Source of the DNA: Lysobacter helvus
GTDB taxonomy: Bacteria; Pseudomonadota; Gammaproteobacteria; Xanthomonadales; Xanthomonadaceae
Assembly: GCF_018406645.1 (NCBI RefSeq)
Contig: NZ_AP024546.1
Span: 2,666,001 to 2,730,000 of the forward strand
Direction: 5' to 3'
Length of the DNA: 64,000 bases
Below are positions 50,851-58,584 of the stretch, piece by piece. A model generated the notes under the pieces. It was given only the letters and a program-made list of their open reading frames with translations. It was not told the origin of the DNA and ran no database searches. Numbering within the stretch: position 1 is the stretch's first letter; each line of letters begins with the position of its first letter. Made by a program: the position numbers and the translations under genes.

Positions 50851-51828
50851 TCAGCCAACGCCCGCGCGACGGGCGCGCATCGGTTCGGCCTGCAACGGCG
50901 CAGCATCCGGCGCGCGATATTCGAAGCGCACTTCGCGCATGCCTTCGGGCACTTCGGGCAACTGCGAGTCCTTGCCCGTGCAGCCGTCGTAGAGGCGGCC
51001 CGTCATGCTCATCACCATCATCTGCATCAGCGTGGCCGACGGATCGTCCTGGCTGCGCCGCGTCAGCACGCGGTCGCGCATCGCGAACGTGGTGACGACA
51101 TCGTCGACCTTCGTGGTGGCCAGCACGCCGTCCTCCGGATCCGGTGCATCCGCCGCCAGCACTTCGATCGGCGGCGGATCCCAGCACGCACCGCTGCTGC
51201 CGATGTCCAGCGTCGGGAGCAGGGTGTGGGCGAAGGCTTCGATGTCGCGGCGCACCTCGTTGCGCGAGGCGTGGTCGGCCAGCGCGCTGTAGCGGAACTT
51301 GATCGCGTACAGGCGATCCACCGCCACCACCATCGCGGAGTTGCGATGCTGGCCTTCGTACGTGTATTCGAAATCGGTGGCGAACGTGGTGATCGGGACG
51401 TTCGTGTCCTTGTTGACCTTGCGCTTCACGACCGACGTCGCCAACGGCTTGATGTCGCCGGTGCCGGTCTTGCTGAGCCACGTGTCTTCCAGCGTGCGGC
51501 GTTCCATCTCGGCGAACTTCGGCAGGTCGTCGTCCGACACCACGCCCACGGGATAGAAGTACACGTCGATCCAGCCCGCGTTGTCGCCCTGGCGCGCAAA
51601 GCGCACCGACACGCCCGCGGCCTGGTCGTCGTAGCGATGCTCGCCGACGAAGCCCCAGTCGCCCACCTTCAGCGGATAGACGATGTGCGATTCGCGCAGC
51701 ATGCCGCCGAGGAACGGGACGTCCTTCGCGTCCTGCGCCTTGTCTTCCGCCGCCATCGCCCCCGTCGCCGCCAGTAACGCCACCAGCAGCACGACGCCTG
51801 CGCGCCGCGCGATCCCCTGCCGTTCCAT
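50851..51828 (-). CDS. Secreted protein of unknown function
   Basis: 325 residues with a signal peptide (GVVLLVALLAATGAMA). The rest is a mixed alpha/beta protein with several Asp/Glu-rich loops (YRYDDQAAGVSVRFARQ; LPEVPEGMREVRFEYRAP). It ends 20 residues after a conserved Met-rich stretch (LMQMMVMSMTGRLYDGC). Convergent with the COG4705-type gene. No family recognised. Confidence 0.75.
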   Translation of the reverse strand: MERQGIARRAGVVLLVALLAATGAMAAEDKAQDAKDVPFLGGMLRESHIVYPLKVGDWGFVGEHRYDDQAAGVSVRFARQGDNAGWIDVYFYPVGVVSDDDLPKFAEMERRTLEDTWLSKTGTGDIKPLATSVVKRKVNKDTNVPITTFATDFEYTYEGQHRNSAMVVAVDRLYAIKFRYSALADHASRNEVRRDIEAFAHTLLPTLDIGSSGACWDPPPIEVLAADAPDPEDGVLATTKVDDVVTTFAMRDRVLTRRSQDDPSATLMQMMVMSMTGRLYDGCTGKDSQLPEVPEGMREVRFEYRAPDAAPLQAEPMRARRAGVG

Positions 51829-51847
51829 CGCCTTCCCCCGTGGAGTC

Positions 51848-52603
51848 CTAGATACCCGAACGAATCGATTCCAGCGCCTGCACGAACGCCTCCGGACCGA
51901 TGCCGATCATGCCTTTGTACGGTTGCGACAAGTCCCAGATCATGAAAAGCACCAGCCCCGCGTACGTGGAATACGCACCCACCAGCGCGAGGTGCTTGCG
52001 ATCGGCCTGGTGCACGAACATCACCGCACCGATCAGCACCAGCCCCACGATCGCCGCGAACCAGAACTCGAACGGCAACGCGGCCGAATGGTAGCCGCGC
52101 ACCTGGCGCAGGCGCTGGATCTGCAGCACTTCTGCGTGGATGGAGCTCGCGAGCAGGGATTGCCGGCGATTGCCGGGTTCCAGCGCGAGGGAGGCGTCGA
52201 GCATCGTGCGCCATGCGCGCCAGCCTTCATCGCTGACTTGCGCCTGCGCTTGCTGCCGCGGCCAGTCGCGCTCGACCACCGCGTGCATGTAGGCCTCGGC
52301 GGCGCGTTGCAACTGCGGCGCACCGCCGTAGCGCGCAGCGTCGTACCAGACCTGTTCGACCGCGGCGGCTTCGGCCTGGATGCCGTTGCGCAGGTCGTTG
52401 TCCTGCGCCACCACTTGCCCGAACACCAGCCCGAGGATCAACCCGTGCAGCACGCCGATGCGCGCGGTGACTTCGCGTCCGAGCTCGCGCGTTTCCGCCG
52501 GTTGTTCGTGCCCGTAACGCCGCCGCATGAACGCCGACGGCAACGCCGCCGCGAGGAACGCCAGCACGATGAAGGACAGGGCGATGGCGAGGGTCGTCAG
52601 CAT
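51848..52603 (-). CDS. DUF4239/bestrophin-like membrane protein
   Basis: 251 residues. N-terminal TM, a second TM at GVLHGLILGLVFGQVV, a long charged coiled-coil-like helical loop (~70-180), and two C-terminal TMs (WFAAIVGLVLIGAVMF; GAYSTYAGLVLFMIWDL). This topology is that of DUF4239. It is 20 bp upstream of the secreted protein gene on the same strand and probably co-transcribed. Confidence 0.8.
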   Translation of the reverse strand: MLTTLAIALSFIVLAFLAAALPSAFMRRRYGHEQPAETRELGREVTARIGVLHGLILGLVFGQVVAQDNDLRNGIQAEAAAVEQVWYDAARYGGAPQLQRAAEAYMHAVVERDWPRQQAQAQVSDEGWRAWRTMLDASLALEPGNRRQSLLASSIHAEVLQIQRLRQVRGYHSAALPFEFWFAAIVGLVLIGAVMFVHQADRKHLALVGAYSTYAGLVLFMIWDLSQPYKGMIGIGPEAFVQALESIRSGI

Positions 52604-52627
52604 GCGCGGGCGCCCTCCGTGGGCGGG

Positions 52628-52984
52628 TCAGTCCAGCAACTGCAGGACGTTTTCGGCCGGCCGCCCGATCACCGCGCGGCCTTCGTGCACGAAGATCGGA
52701 CGTTCGATGAGGATGGGGTTGGCGTGCATCGCTTCGAGCAGCTCGTCTTCCGACAACGCGGGATCGGCGAGGCCGAGCTCCTTGTAGACCGTCTCCCCGG
52801 TGCGCATCAGGCCGCGCGCGGGCAGGGCGAGCATGACCAGCAACTCGCGGAGTTCCTTCACGGAGGGCGGCTGCTGGAGGTACTCGATGGTCTGCGGCGT
52901 GATCCCGCGATCGGCCAGCAGCACCAGGCCGCCGCGCGACTTGGAACACCGGGGGTTGTGGTAATACCGCGTGCCGGATTTCAT
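52628..52984 (-). CDS. ArsC/YfgD-type glutaredoxin-dependent reductase-like protein
   Basis: 118 residues, normal length. The N-terminal catalytic motif HNPRCSKSR carries the reactive Cys12, followed by the TPQTIEYLQQPPS strand and RPIFVHEGRAVIGRPAENVLQLL at the end, all typical of ArsC family members. Arsenate versus another substrate (YfgD-like) cannot be separated by sequence; no arsenic operon genes are nearby. Confidence 0.88.
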   Translation of the reverse strand: MKSGTRYYHNPRCSKSRGGLVLLADRGITPQTIEYLQQPPSVKELRELLVMLALPARGLMRTGETVYKELGLADPALSEDELLEAMHANPILIERPIFVHEGRAVIGRPAENVLQLLD

Positions 52985-53030
52985 GCCGGCATAGTAAAAG
53001 CCCCAGCCGCCCCCTGCACAGGCCTCCCCC

Positions 53031-53723
53031 ATGCTCGCCATCGCGCTCGCCGCCGCCCTGTCCACCGCCACCCCCGACGCCACGCGCCTCCCCGAAGGCA
53101 CCTGGTGCTACGCGCTCACCGCCACGAAGGACGGCGCGTCCCAGGTGGTCGGCCATACCTTCCAGTCGCTCGAGCGGACGACGCACGCCGGCAAGCCCGC
53201 GATCGAGATCGTGGTCCACCAGCGCATGGGCGCGAAGTTCGACATGCGCGATGTGTTCGTCCTCGATGCGAAGACGCTGCGCCCGTTCGAAGTCACCAAC
53301 ACGCGCTTCGGCAAGCCGCACGTGCGCGATGTGTACGCCGGCACCGGCGTCACCGAAATGCGCTGGGATGACGCGGGCAAGGAAACGACGTCGAACAAAC
53401 CGCTCGCCAAGCCCGTGTGGGAAGGCAACCTGTTCGGCCTGATGTTCGCCGCGCTCCCGCTGCGCGCGGGGGACGAATACGCGATCCCGTTCTTCCAGTA
53501 CGACAAGGGCGAAGGCACGTTCGACATCAAGGTCACCGGCGAACGCGACATCGACACGCCGCTGGGCAAGCGCCACGCGATCGTGCTGCAGGCGGGGCCG
53601 ACGGGGTCGCAGGCGGAGTACCTGATCGGCGCGAAGCCGCGCATCGAACTCGGCTACACCGCCGGTCCGTTCGGACAGGCGCTCGCCCCGTCGTGCGCGG
53701 CGTTCGAAGCGGCGACGAAGTAG
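53031..53723 (+). CDS. Exported hypothetical protein (beta-rich, DUF3108-like)
   Basis: 230 residues; short signal-like N-terminus (AIALAAALSTATPDATRLPEG). Beta-rich with regular strands (DMRDVFVLDAKTLRPFEVTNTRFG; DEYAIPFFQYDKGEGTFDIKVTGERDI; GSQAEYLIGAKPRIELGYT), resembling DUF3108-type periplasmic proteins. Divergent from the ArsC-like gene. Function unknown. Confidence 0.72.
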   Translation: MLAIALAAALSTATPDATRLPEGTWCYALTATKDGASQVVGHTFQSLERTTHAGKPAIEIVVHQRMGAKFDMRDVFVLDAKTLRPFEVTNTRFGKPHVRDVYAGTGVTEMRWDDAGKETTSNKPLAKPVWEGNLFGLMFAALPLRAGDEYAIPFFQYDKGEGTFDIKVTGERDIDTPLGKRHAIVLQAGPTGSQAEYLIGAKPRIELGYTAGPFGQALAPSCAAFEAATK

Positions 53724-53757
53724 GCGGATAATCCGCGCGTCCCCCGGAGTCCAACGC

Positions 53758-54102
53758 ATGCCCGCCGTTCCCGCCTGTCCGCAATGCTCGCTCGACAACA
53801 CCTACGCAGACGGCGCGCTTTACGTCTGCGCCGACTGCGGATTCGAGTGGGCGGCCGATGCGCAGGACGCGGAGGCGGGCGCGTCCGCCGTCGTGCGCGA
53901 CAGCAACGGCAACGTGCTCGCCGACGGCGACACGGTGGTCGTCATCAAGGACCTGAAGGTCAAGGGATCGTCGATCCCGCTCAAGCAGGGCACGGTGATC
54001 AAGGGCATCCGCCTGGTGGCGGACGACCCGGACCACATCGAAGGAAACTCCGACAAGATCAAGGGCCTGGTCCTGAAAACGCAGTTCCTGCGCAAGGCCT
54101 GA
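53758..54102 (+). CDS. yjdM: YjdM/PhnA-type zinc-ribbon protein
   Basis: 114 residues. N-terminal zinc ribbon CPQC..YVCADCGFEW, then the PhnA domain with VRDSNGNVLADGDTVVVIKDLKVKGSSIPLKQGTVIKGIRLV and the closing IKGLVLKTQFLRKA. Length and both parts match YjdM (formerly PhnA of Escherichia coli), a soluble protein of uncertain role once linked to phosphonate use. Confidence 0.93.
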   Translation: MPAVPACPQCSLDNTYADGALYVCADCGFEWAADAQDAEAGASAVVRDSNGNVLADGDTVVVIKDLKVKGSSIPLKQGTVIKGIRLVADDPDHIEGNSDKIKGLVLKTQFLRKA

Positions 54103-54182
54103 GCCCGCGGCCGAGGCAGGCCCTGCTGCATCGCGGCATGACCGTAAGCTGGCCCTGCGGCGGGGGGCCGCTTGGGGGATCC

Positions 54183-54377
54183 ATGCACAACTTTTTCTGG
54201 GGCGCGCTGATCATCGCGATCGGCCTGTTCAACGGGCGCTCCGTGTTCCTCGGGGATTTCAGCGTGCTCAGCGTCGTGTTCGACGCGCTCGGCCTGTTCT
54301 GGGTCGGGCGGGGCGTGCTCGACGTGCGACGAGCACGCGTGGCGGCCTCGCCGGCGACGGATTCGGAGACGGCCTGA
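54183..54377 (+). CDS. Small membrane protein
   Basis: 64 residues with a GGGGGA ribosome site. Two hydrophobic stretches (WGALIIAIGLFN; VLSVVFDALGLFWVGRGV) consistent with two short TM helices, and a polar C-terminus. No family recognised. Confidence 0.65.
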   Translation: MHNFFWGALIIAIGLFNGRSVFLGDFSVLSVVFDALGLFWVGRGVLDVRRARVAASPATDSETA

Positions 54378-54386
54378 GGCGCGCGG

Positions 54387-54683
54387 TCAGTGGCGCACGT
54401 CGAGTGGCACGTCGGCCACCGCAAGCCACGTCCACGCAGCGACCACCGAGGCGAACAGCGCGACGAGCACACCGGCCCAGTGCGACCAGTGCCATTGCGC
54501 GACCGCGAGCCACAACACCAGCGCACCGAGCGCGAGCGCGGCGAGCCAGCGCGTCCACGACGGGCGCAGGCGTACGACCGCGCCGCAGCGGTCGCACTGG
54601 TCGGCGAACCCGCGCGAGAACAGGATGCGTCGGCGCGAAATGGACTGCGCGCTGCAGTTGGGGCACGGCTGGTTCGGGGGCAT
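54387..54683 (-). CDS. Zinc-ribbon membrane protein
   Basis: 98 residues. N-terminal zinc ribbon (CPNC..SRRRILFSRGFADQCDRCG) followed by two hydrophobic helices (WLAALALGALVLWLAVAQW; WAGVLVALFASVVAAWTWL). Convergent with the small membrane gene. Function unknown. Confidence 0.72.
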   Translation of the reverse strand: MPPNQPCPNCSAQSISRRRILFSRGFADQCDRCGAVVRLRPSWTRWLAALALGALVLWLAVAQWHWSHWAGVLVALFASVVAAWTWLAVADVPLDVRH

Positions 54684-54772
54684 GCGTCCTCCGGGGGGCC
54701 CAGACAGTGTGGGGGGCGCATGCGTGATGAAGGCTTTGACGCGGCGGCACGGCCGCTTCTTTCGATCCTTGA

Positions 54773-55504
54773 TCAGGCAATCCTGCGCGAGGCGGGCAGG
54801 CGTCGCGCGAAGTCGATGACTGCGCGCGCGCAGGCCTGGGGGGCGGCTTGCAACAACAGGTGCGGGCCGGCGATGTCAACCAACGTGCAGTCGGGGAGCG
54901 ACGTACGCAGCGATTCGCCGGCTGCGCGCGAAACGAGACGGTCGCGGCGGCCACGCAGGTAGAGCGTCGGGACGCGGATTCGATCCAGGTGCGCCGAGGC
55001 ATCCACGCGCAAGGCGGCGTGGCTGCGGCGACGCAACACCGTCGGTGCGACACGCTGCAACGTGGTCGACAACGCATGGATCTGTGCGGGCGTTGCGTCA
55101 TCGCCCAGCAACCACCAGCGCAACAACGCCCGCGGCGCGTGGTGCACCGGCGCGATCGGCAGGAGCGGCGACAAGGCGCTCAGGACGCGCGTCGGAAACC
55201 GAGCGAACGTCGTCGACAACACAAGGCCCGCGAGGTTCGCGGGCTGGCTTGCTGCAATTGCGAGCGCGATCGGCCCGGAGAACGATTCGCCCAGCAGCAC
55301 GAAGGGGTCTTCGGCTGGCAGCGCATCGCGGACGAACGCTTCGAGTGCAGCGTGGTCGAGGAAGCGATCCGTCGGATACGCGATCACCCGCGTCGACGAG
55401 AACGCACCGTCCAGCGCAACCAGGAAATCGCCATGCAGCGCCCCGGTGCCGTCCAGGCCGGGCAGCACGATCAGGTGCAGCGGATTGGCGGCGGCACCGC
55501 TCAG
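54773..55504 (-). CDS. Alpha/beta hydrolase, start uncertain
   Basis: About 243 residues. The fold starts at LHLIVLPGLDGTGALHGDF (oxyanion region), with the nucleophile elbow LLGESFSGPIA (Ser), IRVPTLYLRGRRDRLVS and a late DIAGPHLLLQA with the catalytic His. No ATG, GTG or TTG lies between the previous gene and the fold. The best candidate is a CTG at 55504 that overlaps the upstream stop, or a GTG at 55561 inside the upstream gene. Substrate unknown. Confidence 0.72.
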   Translation of the reverse strand: MSGAAANPLHLIVLPGLDGTGALHGDFLVALDGAFSSTRVIAYPTDRFLDHAALEAFVRDALPAEDPFVLLGESFSGPIALAIAASQPANLAGLVLSTTFARFPTRVLSALSPLLPIAPVHHAPRALLRWWLLGDDATPAQIHALSTTLQRVAPTVLRRRSHAALRVDASAHLDRIRVPTLYLRGRRDRLVSRAAGESLRTSLPDCTLVDIAGPHLLLQAAPQACARAVIDFARRLPASRRIA

Positions 55505-55797
55505 TCGCGGAACCCGGTCTGCTGCGCGATGGCGATGCCCAGGCCGATCAGCGTGCAGCACAGCAGCGCGAGCAACGTCCCGGCCCAGGCCATCACGAGG
55601 CGTCCCGATCCGCCCCCATGCTGCTGCACGTGCGCCCGCAGCACCCACGCCAATGCGACGACCAGGCCTGCGGGCACGAGGAAGCGCGCGATGTTCGGCG
55701 TGGCGATCGTGGTGACATAGCCGAGCGCCACGGCGCCGAGGCATGCCACGTAGAACCGCCGCCGTGGCGATGCGAGCAGCCTTTCCTGGATGTGCAT
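55501..55797 (-). CDS. Small three-TM membrane protein
   Basis: 98 residues from ATG 55797 (GGGGAACG site). Three hydrophobic segments (FYVACLGAVALGYVTTIA; FLVPAGLVVALAWVL; LVMAWAGTLLALLCCTLIGLGIAIA). It overlaps the hydrolase gene at its 3' end, so they form a unit. No family recognised. Confidence 0.65.
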   Translation of the reverse strand: MHIQERLLASPRRRFYVACLGAVALGYVTTIATPNIARFLVPAGLVVALAWVLRAHVQQHGGGSGRLVMAWAGTLLALLCCTLIGLGIAIAQQTGFRD

Positions 55798-55911
55798 CGG
55801 CGTTCCCCGGATCCCTGCCGGCGATGATGCACTGAACGCCGACCCCATGCCCATGGCCAGTGCAAGGGCATTGGTGCGTTTGCCCTCGATGTCCATGCGT
55901 CGAGGTTTTCC

Positions 55912-56304
55912 ATGAAACACATCCGGATCGTGCTTCTCGCCGCTGCGCTCCTCGCGCCCGCAACGTTCGCGCAACAAGCCGGCATCACGCGCATCGACGT
56001 CGGCCGAAACGACCTGGAAATTCCCGGCCGCGAACTCATCCAGGTACGCGTCGCGTTCGCGCCGGGCGCTGCGTTCGGGCGCCACTCGCATCCGGGCGCG
56101 GAGGTGGCCTACGTGTTGACGGGCACGCTGCAGTACCAGTTCGATGGCGAGGAACCGCGCACGCTGAAGGCCGGCGAAGCCTTGTTCATCCCGGCCGGCA
56201 CCATCCATTCGGCGAAGAACGTCGGGAAGGTGGAAGCGACGGAGCTGGCGACCTACGTCGTCGAGAAGGGCAAGCCGGTCCTCATGCTGGCGCCAGACCG
56301 ATGA
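55912..56304 (+). CDS. Exported cupin-domain protein
   Basis: 130 residues. Signal peptide IRIVLLAAALLAPATFA. Cupin motif 1 is GRHSHPGAEVAYVLTGTLQYQF (His-x-His-x3-4-Glu metal ligands) and motif 2 is FIPAGTIHSAKN. A small periplasmic cupin that may bind a metal; substrate unknown. Convergent with the following minus-strand gene. Confidence 0.85.
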   Translation: MKHIRIVLLAAALLAPATFAQQAGITRIDVGRNDLEIPGRELIQVRVAFAPGAAFGRHSHPGAEVAYVLTGTLQYQFDGEEPRTLKAGEALFIPAGTIHSAKNVGKVEATELATYVVEKGKPVLMLAPDR

Positions 56305-56748
56305 TCAGGCCCGACGCGGCGCCGTGGTGCGCCGCGACGCCGTCGGCTTCGCCTTCTTGTCGTACCAGGTGAACGCCTGCGCCGGCAGCGACACCTTGTT
56401 GGCGTCGTCGCCCTGCATGTGCTGTTCGATCCACGCCGCTTCCTTCTCCACGCCCAGCGCCTGCGCGATGCCGGTGAGCAGGGTCTTGCTGGTCTTGCGC
56501 GCGGTGAGCGGCATCACGGTGAACACGCGCTGCTTCCAGTCGAAGGTCCAGCACGCGCGTTGCACGGTCTTGCCGCGGACCATGCGCGCACCGCCGTGGA
56601 AATTGAGCCGGTTGCATGCGCCGGGCATGTCGTCGGTGAGCACGATCGTCGTGCCGTCCTTGCGTTTCGTGCTCGCAATGTCGGCCGCCCGCGCCAGGGG
56701 CGCGAGGGCGAGGAGCACGGCGGCGAACACGAGGACGCGCAACTGCAT
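56305..56748 (-). CDS. Exported hypothetical protein
   Basis: 147 residues with a signal peptide (VLVFAAVLLALAPLARA). A single disulphide-sized Cys pair (GACNRLNF ... RACWTFDW) and a basic C-terminus (YDKKAKPTASRRTTAPRRA). Ribosome site weak. No family recognised. Confidence 0.68.
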   Translation of the reverse strand: MQLRVLVFAAVLLALAPLARAADIASTKRKDGTTIVLTDDMPGACNRLNFHGGARMVRGKTVQRACWTFDWKQRVFTVMPLTARKTSKTLLTGIAQALGVEKEAAWIEQHMQGDDANKVSLPAQAFTWYDKKAKPTASRRTTAPRRA

Positions 56749-56842
56749 GGAGGCCGGGGGCGCCTGGAGGGCTGGACGAAAGCGTACCCCATGGATTCGC
56801 AAAGGCGGCACAGGGTTGCGTCCCGTGCCGCCATCGCGCCGC

Positions 56843-58584
56843 TCAGCGGCCGAACGCCCCGTACAGGTAACGCCCGCTGCCGTCCGGCCGCGCCAGTCCG
56901 TCGAAATCATCCGCCGGCGCCACCAGCGCCGTCGGCAGCACGATCGCCGGGACGAACTGCTGGTCCGGTTGGAACGGATGCAGCGCGTTGCCCGGATCGG
57001 CCAGGTGGTAATCCGCGCGCAACAACGTCGGCAACCCTTCGCCGCTGGCCGAATCCGTCAGCATCGGGAAGGCCGCCGCATCGATGCTGATGATGTTGTG
57101 CGCGCCGCGGATCCGGTTGTCCGCGCCCGGCGAACCGCCCATCGAGGCGATGTCGCCCCCACGTCCGCGTCGTGGTTGTGCCAGAAAATGTTGAAGTACA
57201 CGTGCGCCGTGCTGTCCTGCACCGCGAGGCCCGCGCCTTCGTTGTCCGCCACCGTGTTGTTGAGGATCGTCACGAAGTTGCGGCCGTTGTTGCCGTTCGG
57301 CCCCGTGCACGTGTCGCCGCAGTTGCCGTCCACCAGGATCGCGCCCGTGCCGAAGTTGCGCACCACCACGTTGTTGTAGACGTAGCCGACGTTGTACTGG
57401 TCGAGGAAGATCGCCGAACCGGCCTTCGTCGTGCGGTTGGCTTCGAACCAGTTGCTGCGCACGACCAGCAGCGCCACCGACGCCGCGCCGCCGCGATCGT
57501 GCTGCCCGATCAGGCCCGCGCCCACGCCGTAGTGGTCGCCGTCGGACACCGTGTCGTTGCCGAAGAACACGTTGTGGTGCACGTCGCCGTTCATGCCGAT
57601 GGCCAACCCCGCGCCGTGCGGCAACGACGGTTCGTACAGGCGGTTGTTGCGAATGATGTTGTGGTGCACGTTCGCGACCAGGCCCGTCATCGTGAGCACC
57701 GTGCCGAAGCCATCGTTGGCGCCGGTGGCCTGGTCGATCGAGCCCAGCGTCTCCGTCGCGCCGCCGATGTTGATGCCGCCGCCGTGGTGGCCGCCGCCGT
57801 TTTCCTCGACCAGGTTGTTCGCGATTTCCAGCGCGACCGTCCGGCCGCCGCCCGCCTCGATGCCGCCGCAGTCGGTGCGCGCCGTCGGCGTGGTGCAACC
57901 GTTGTGGTGGACGTGGTTGTTGCGCAGCGTGATGCGTTCGTTGGCGTCCCAGGTCGTGACATCGATGCCGCGATCGTTGCTGCCGGTGACCACGAAGCCG
58001 TCGATCGTCAGGTCGATCGGCGCCTCGGCGTGGATCACGTGATCGTCGGCGTTGGCGGGCGTGACCGTGGCGGGCCAGGCGAGCGGATCGCGCGCGGTGA
58101 ACACGCTGTTGAAGCCGCCCACCAGGATGTGCCGGCGCTGCATGCCGAGGTTGACGTTCTCGCGATAGCTGCCGTTGGCGACGCACACGACCGTGCGCGT
58201 GCTGCCCGCCGCGGTGATGGCCTGGCCGATCGTGCCGTACGGGTTCGCCTTCGTGCCTGTGCCGGTGGCGCCCGCGCGGACGAACAGGATGCTCCAGCCC
58301 GACGGCCGCGTCGCATCGTTGATGCAGCCGTAATCGAGATACCCGTTGCCGCCGATCCCGGCGCCGACGACTTGCGCGGCGGGCACCGCGATCGCCGCCT
58401 GCCGGCCGCCCGTGCGCATCGTGCGCGGCGGTTTGAGCGCAGCGGTCGCCGGTGCCGCGCCCGCGATGCGTGGTGCGGCGACGGGCGCAGGCGTCGGCCG
58501 CGGTGTCTCACGGCTGGGGCAGGCGGCGAGGGTGGCGATCGCGAGCGTGCACGACACGCCGCGCAAGGTCGGCATCAGTTGCAT
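56843..58584 (-). pseudogene. Parallel beta-helix lipoprotein, frameshifted near the 3' end
   Basis: Starts at ATG 58584 with a lipoprotein signal (LAIATLAAC). A Pro/Ala-rich linker leads to a right-handed beta-helix (~60-470) full of N-rich turns (LRNNHVHHNG, IANNLVEENGGG, VLTMTGLVANVHHNIIRNN, VRSNWFEANRTTKAGS, VTILNNTVADNEGAG). The reading frame breaks at a run of five C bases (57156-57160 on the plus strand). Adding one base restores continuity into NRIRGAHNIISIDAAAFPMLTD and a natural end GRYLYGAFGR at 56843. As given, translation would end near 57058. Paralog of the next gene upstream. Confidence 0.72.
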
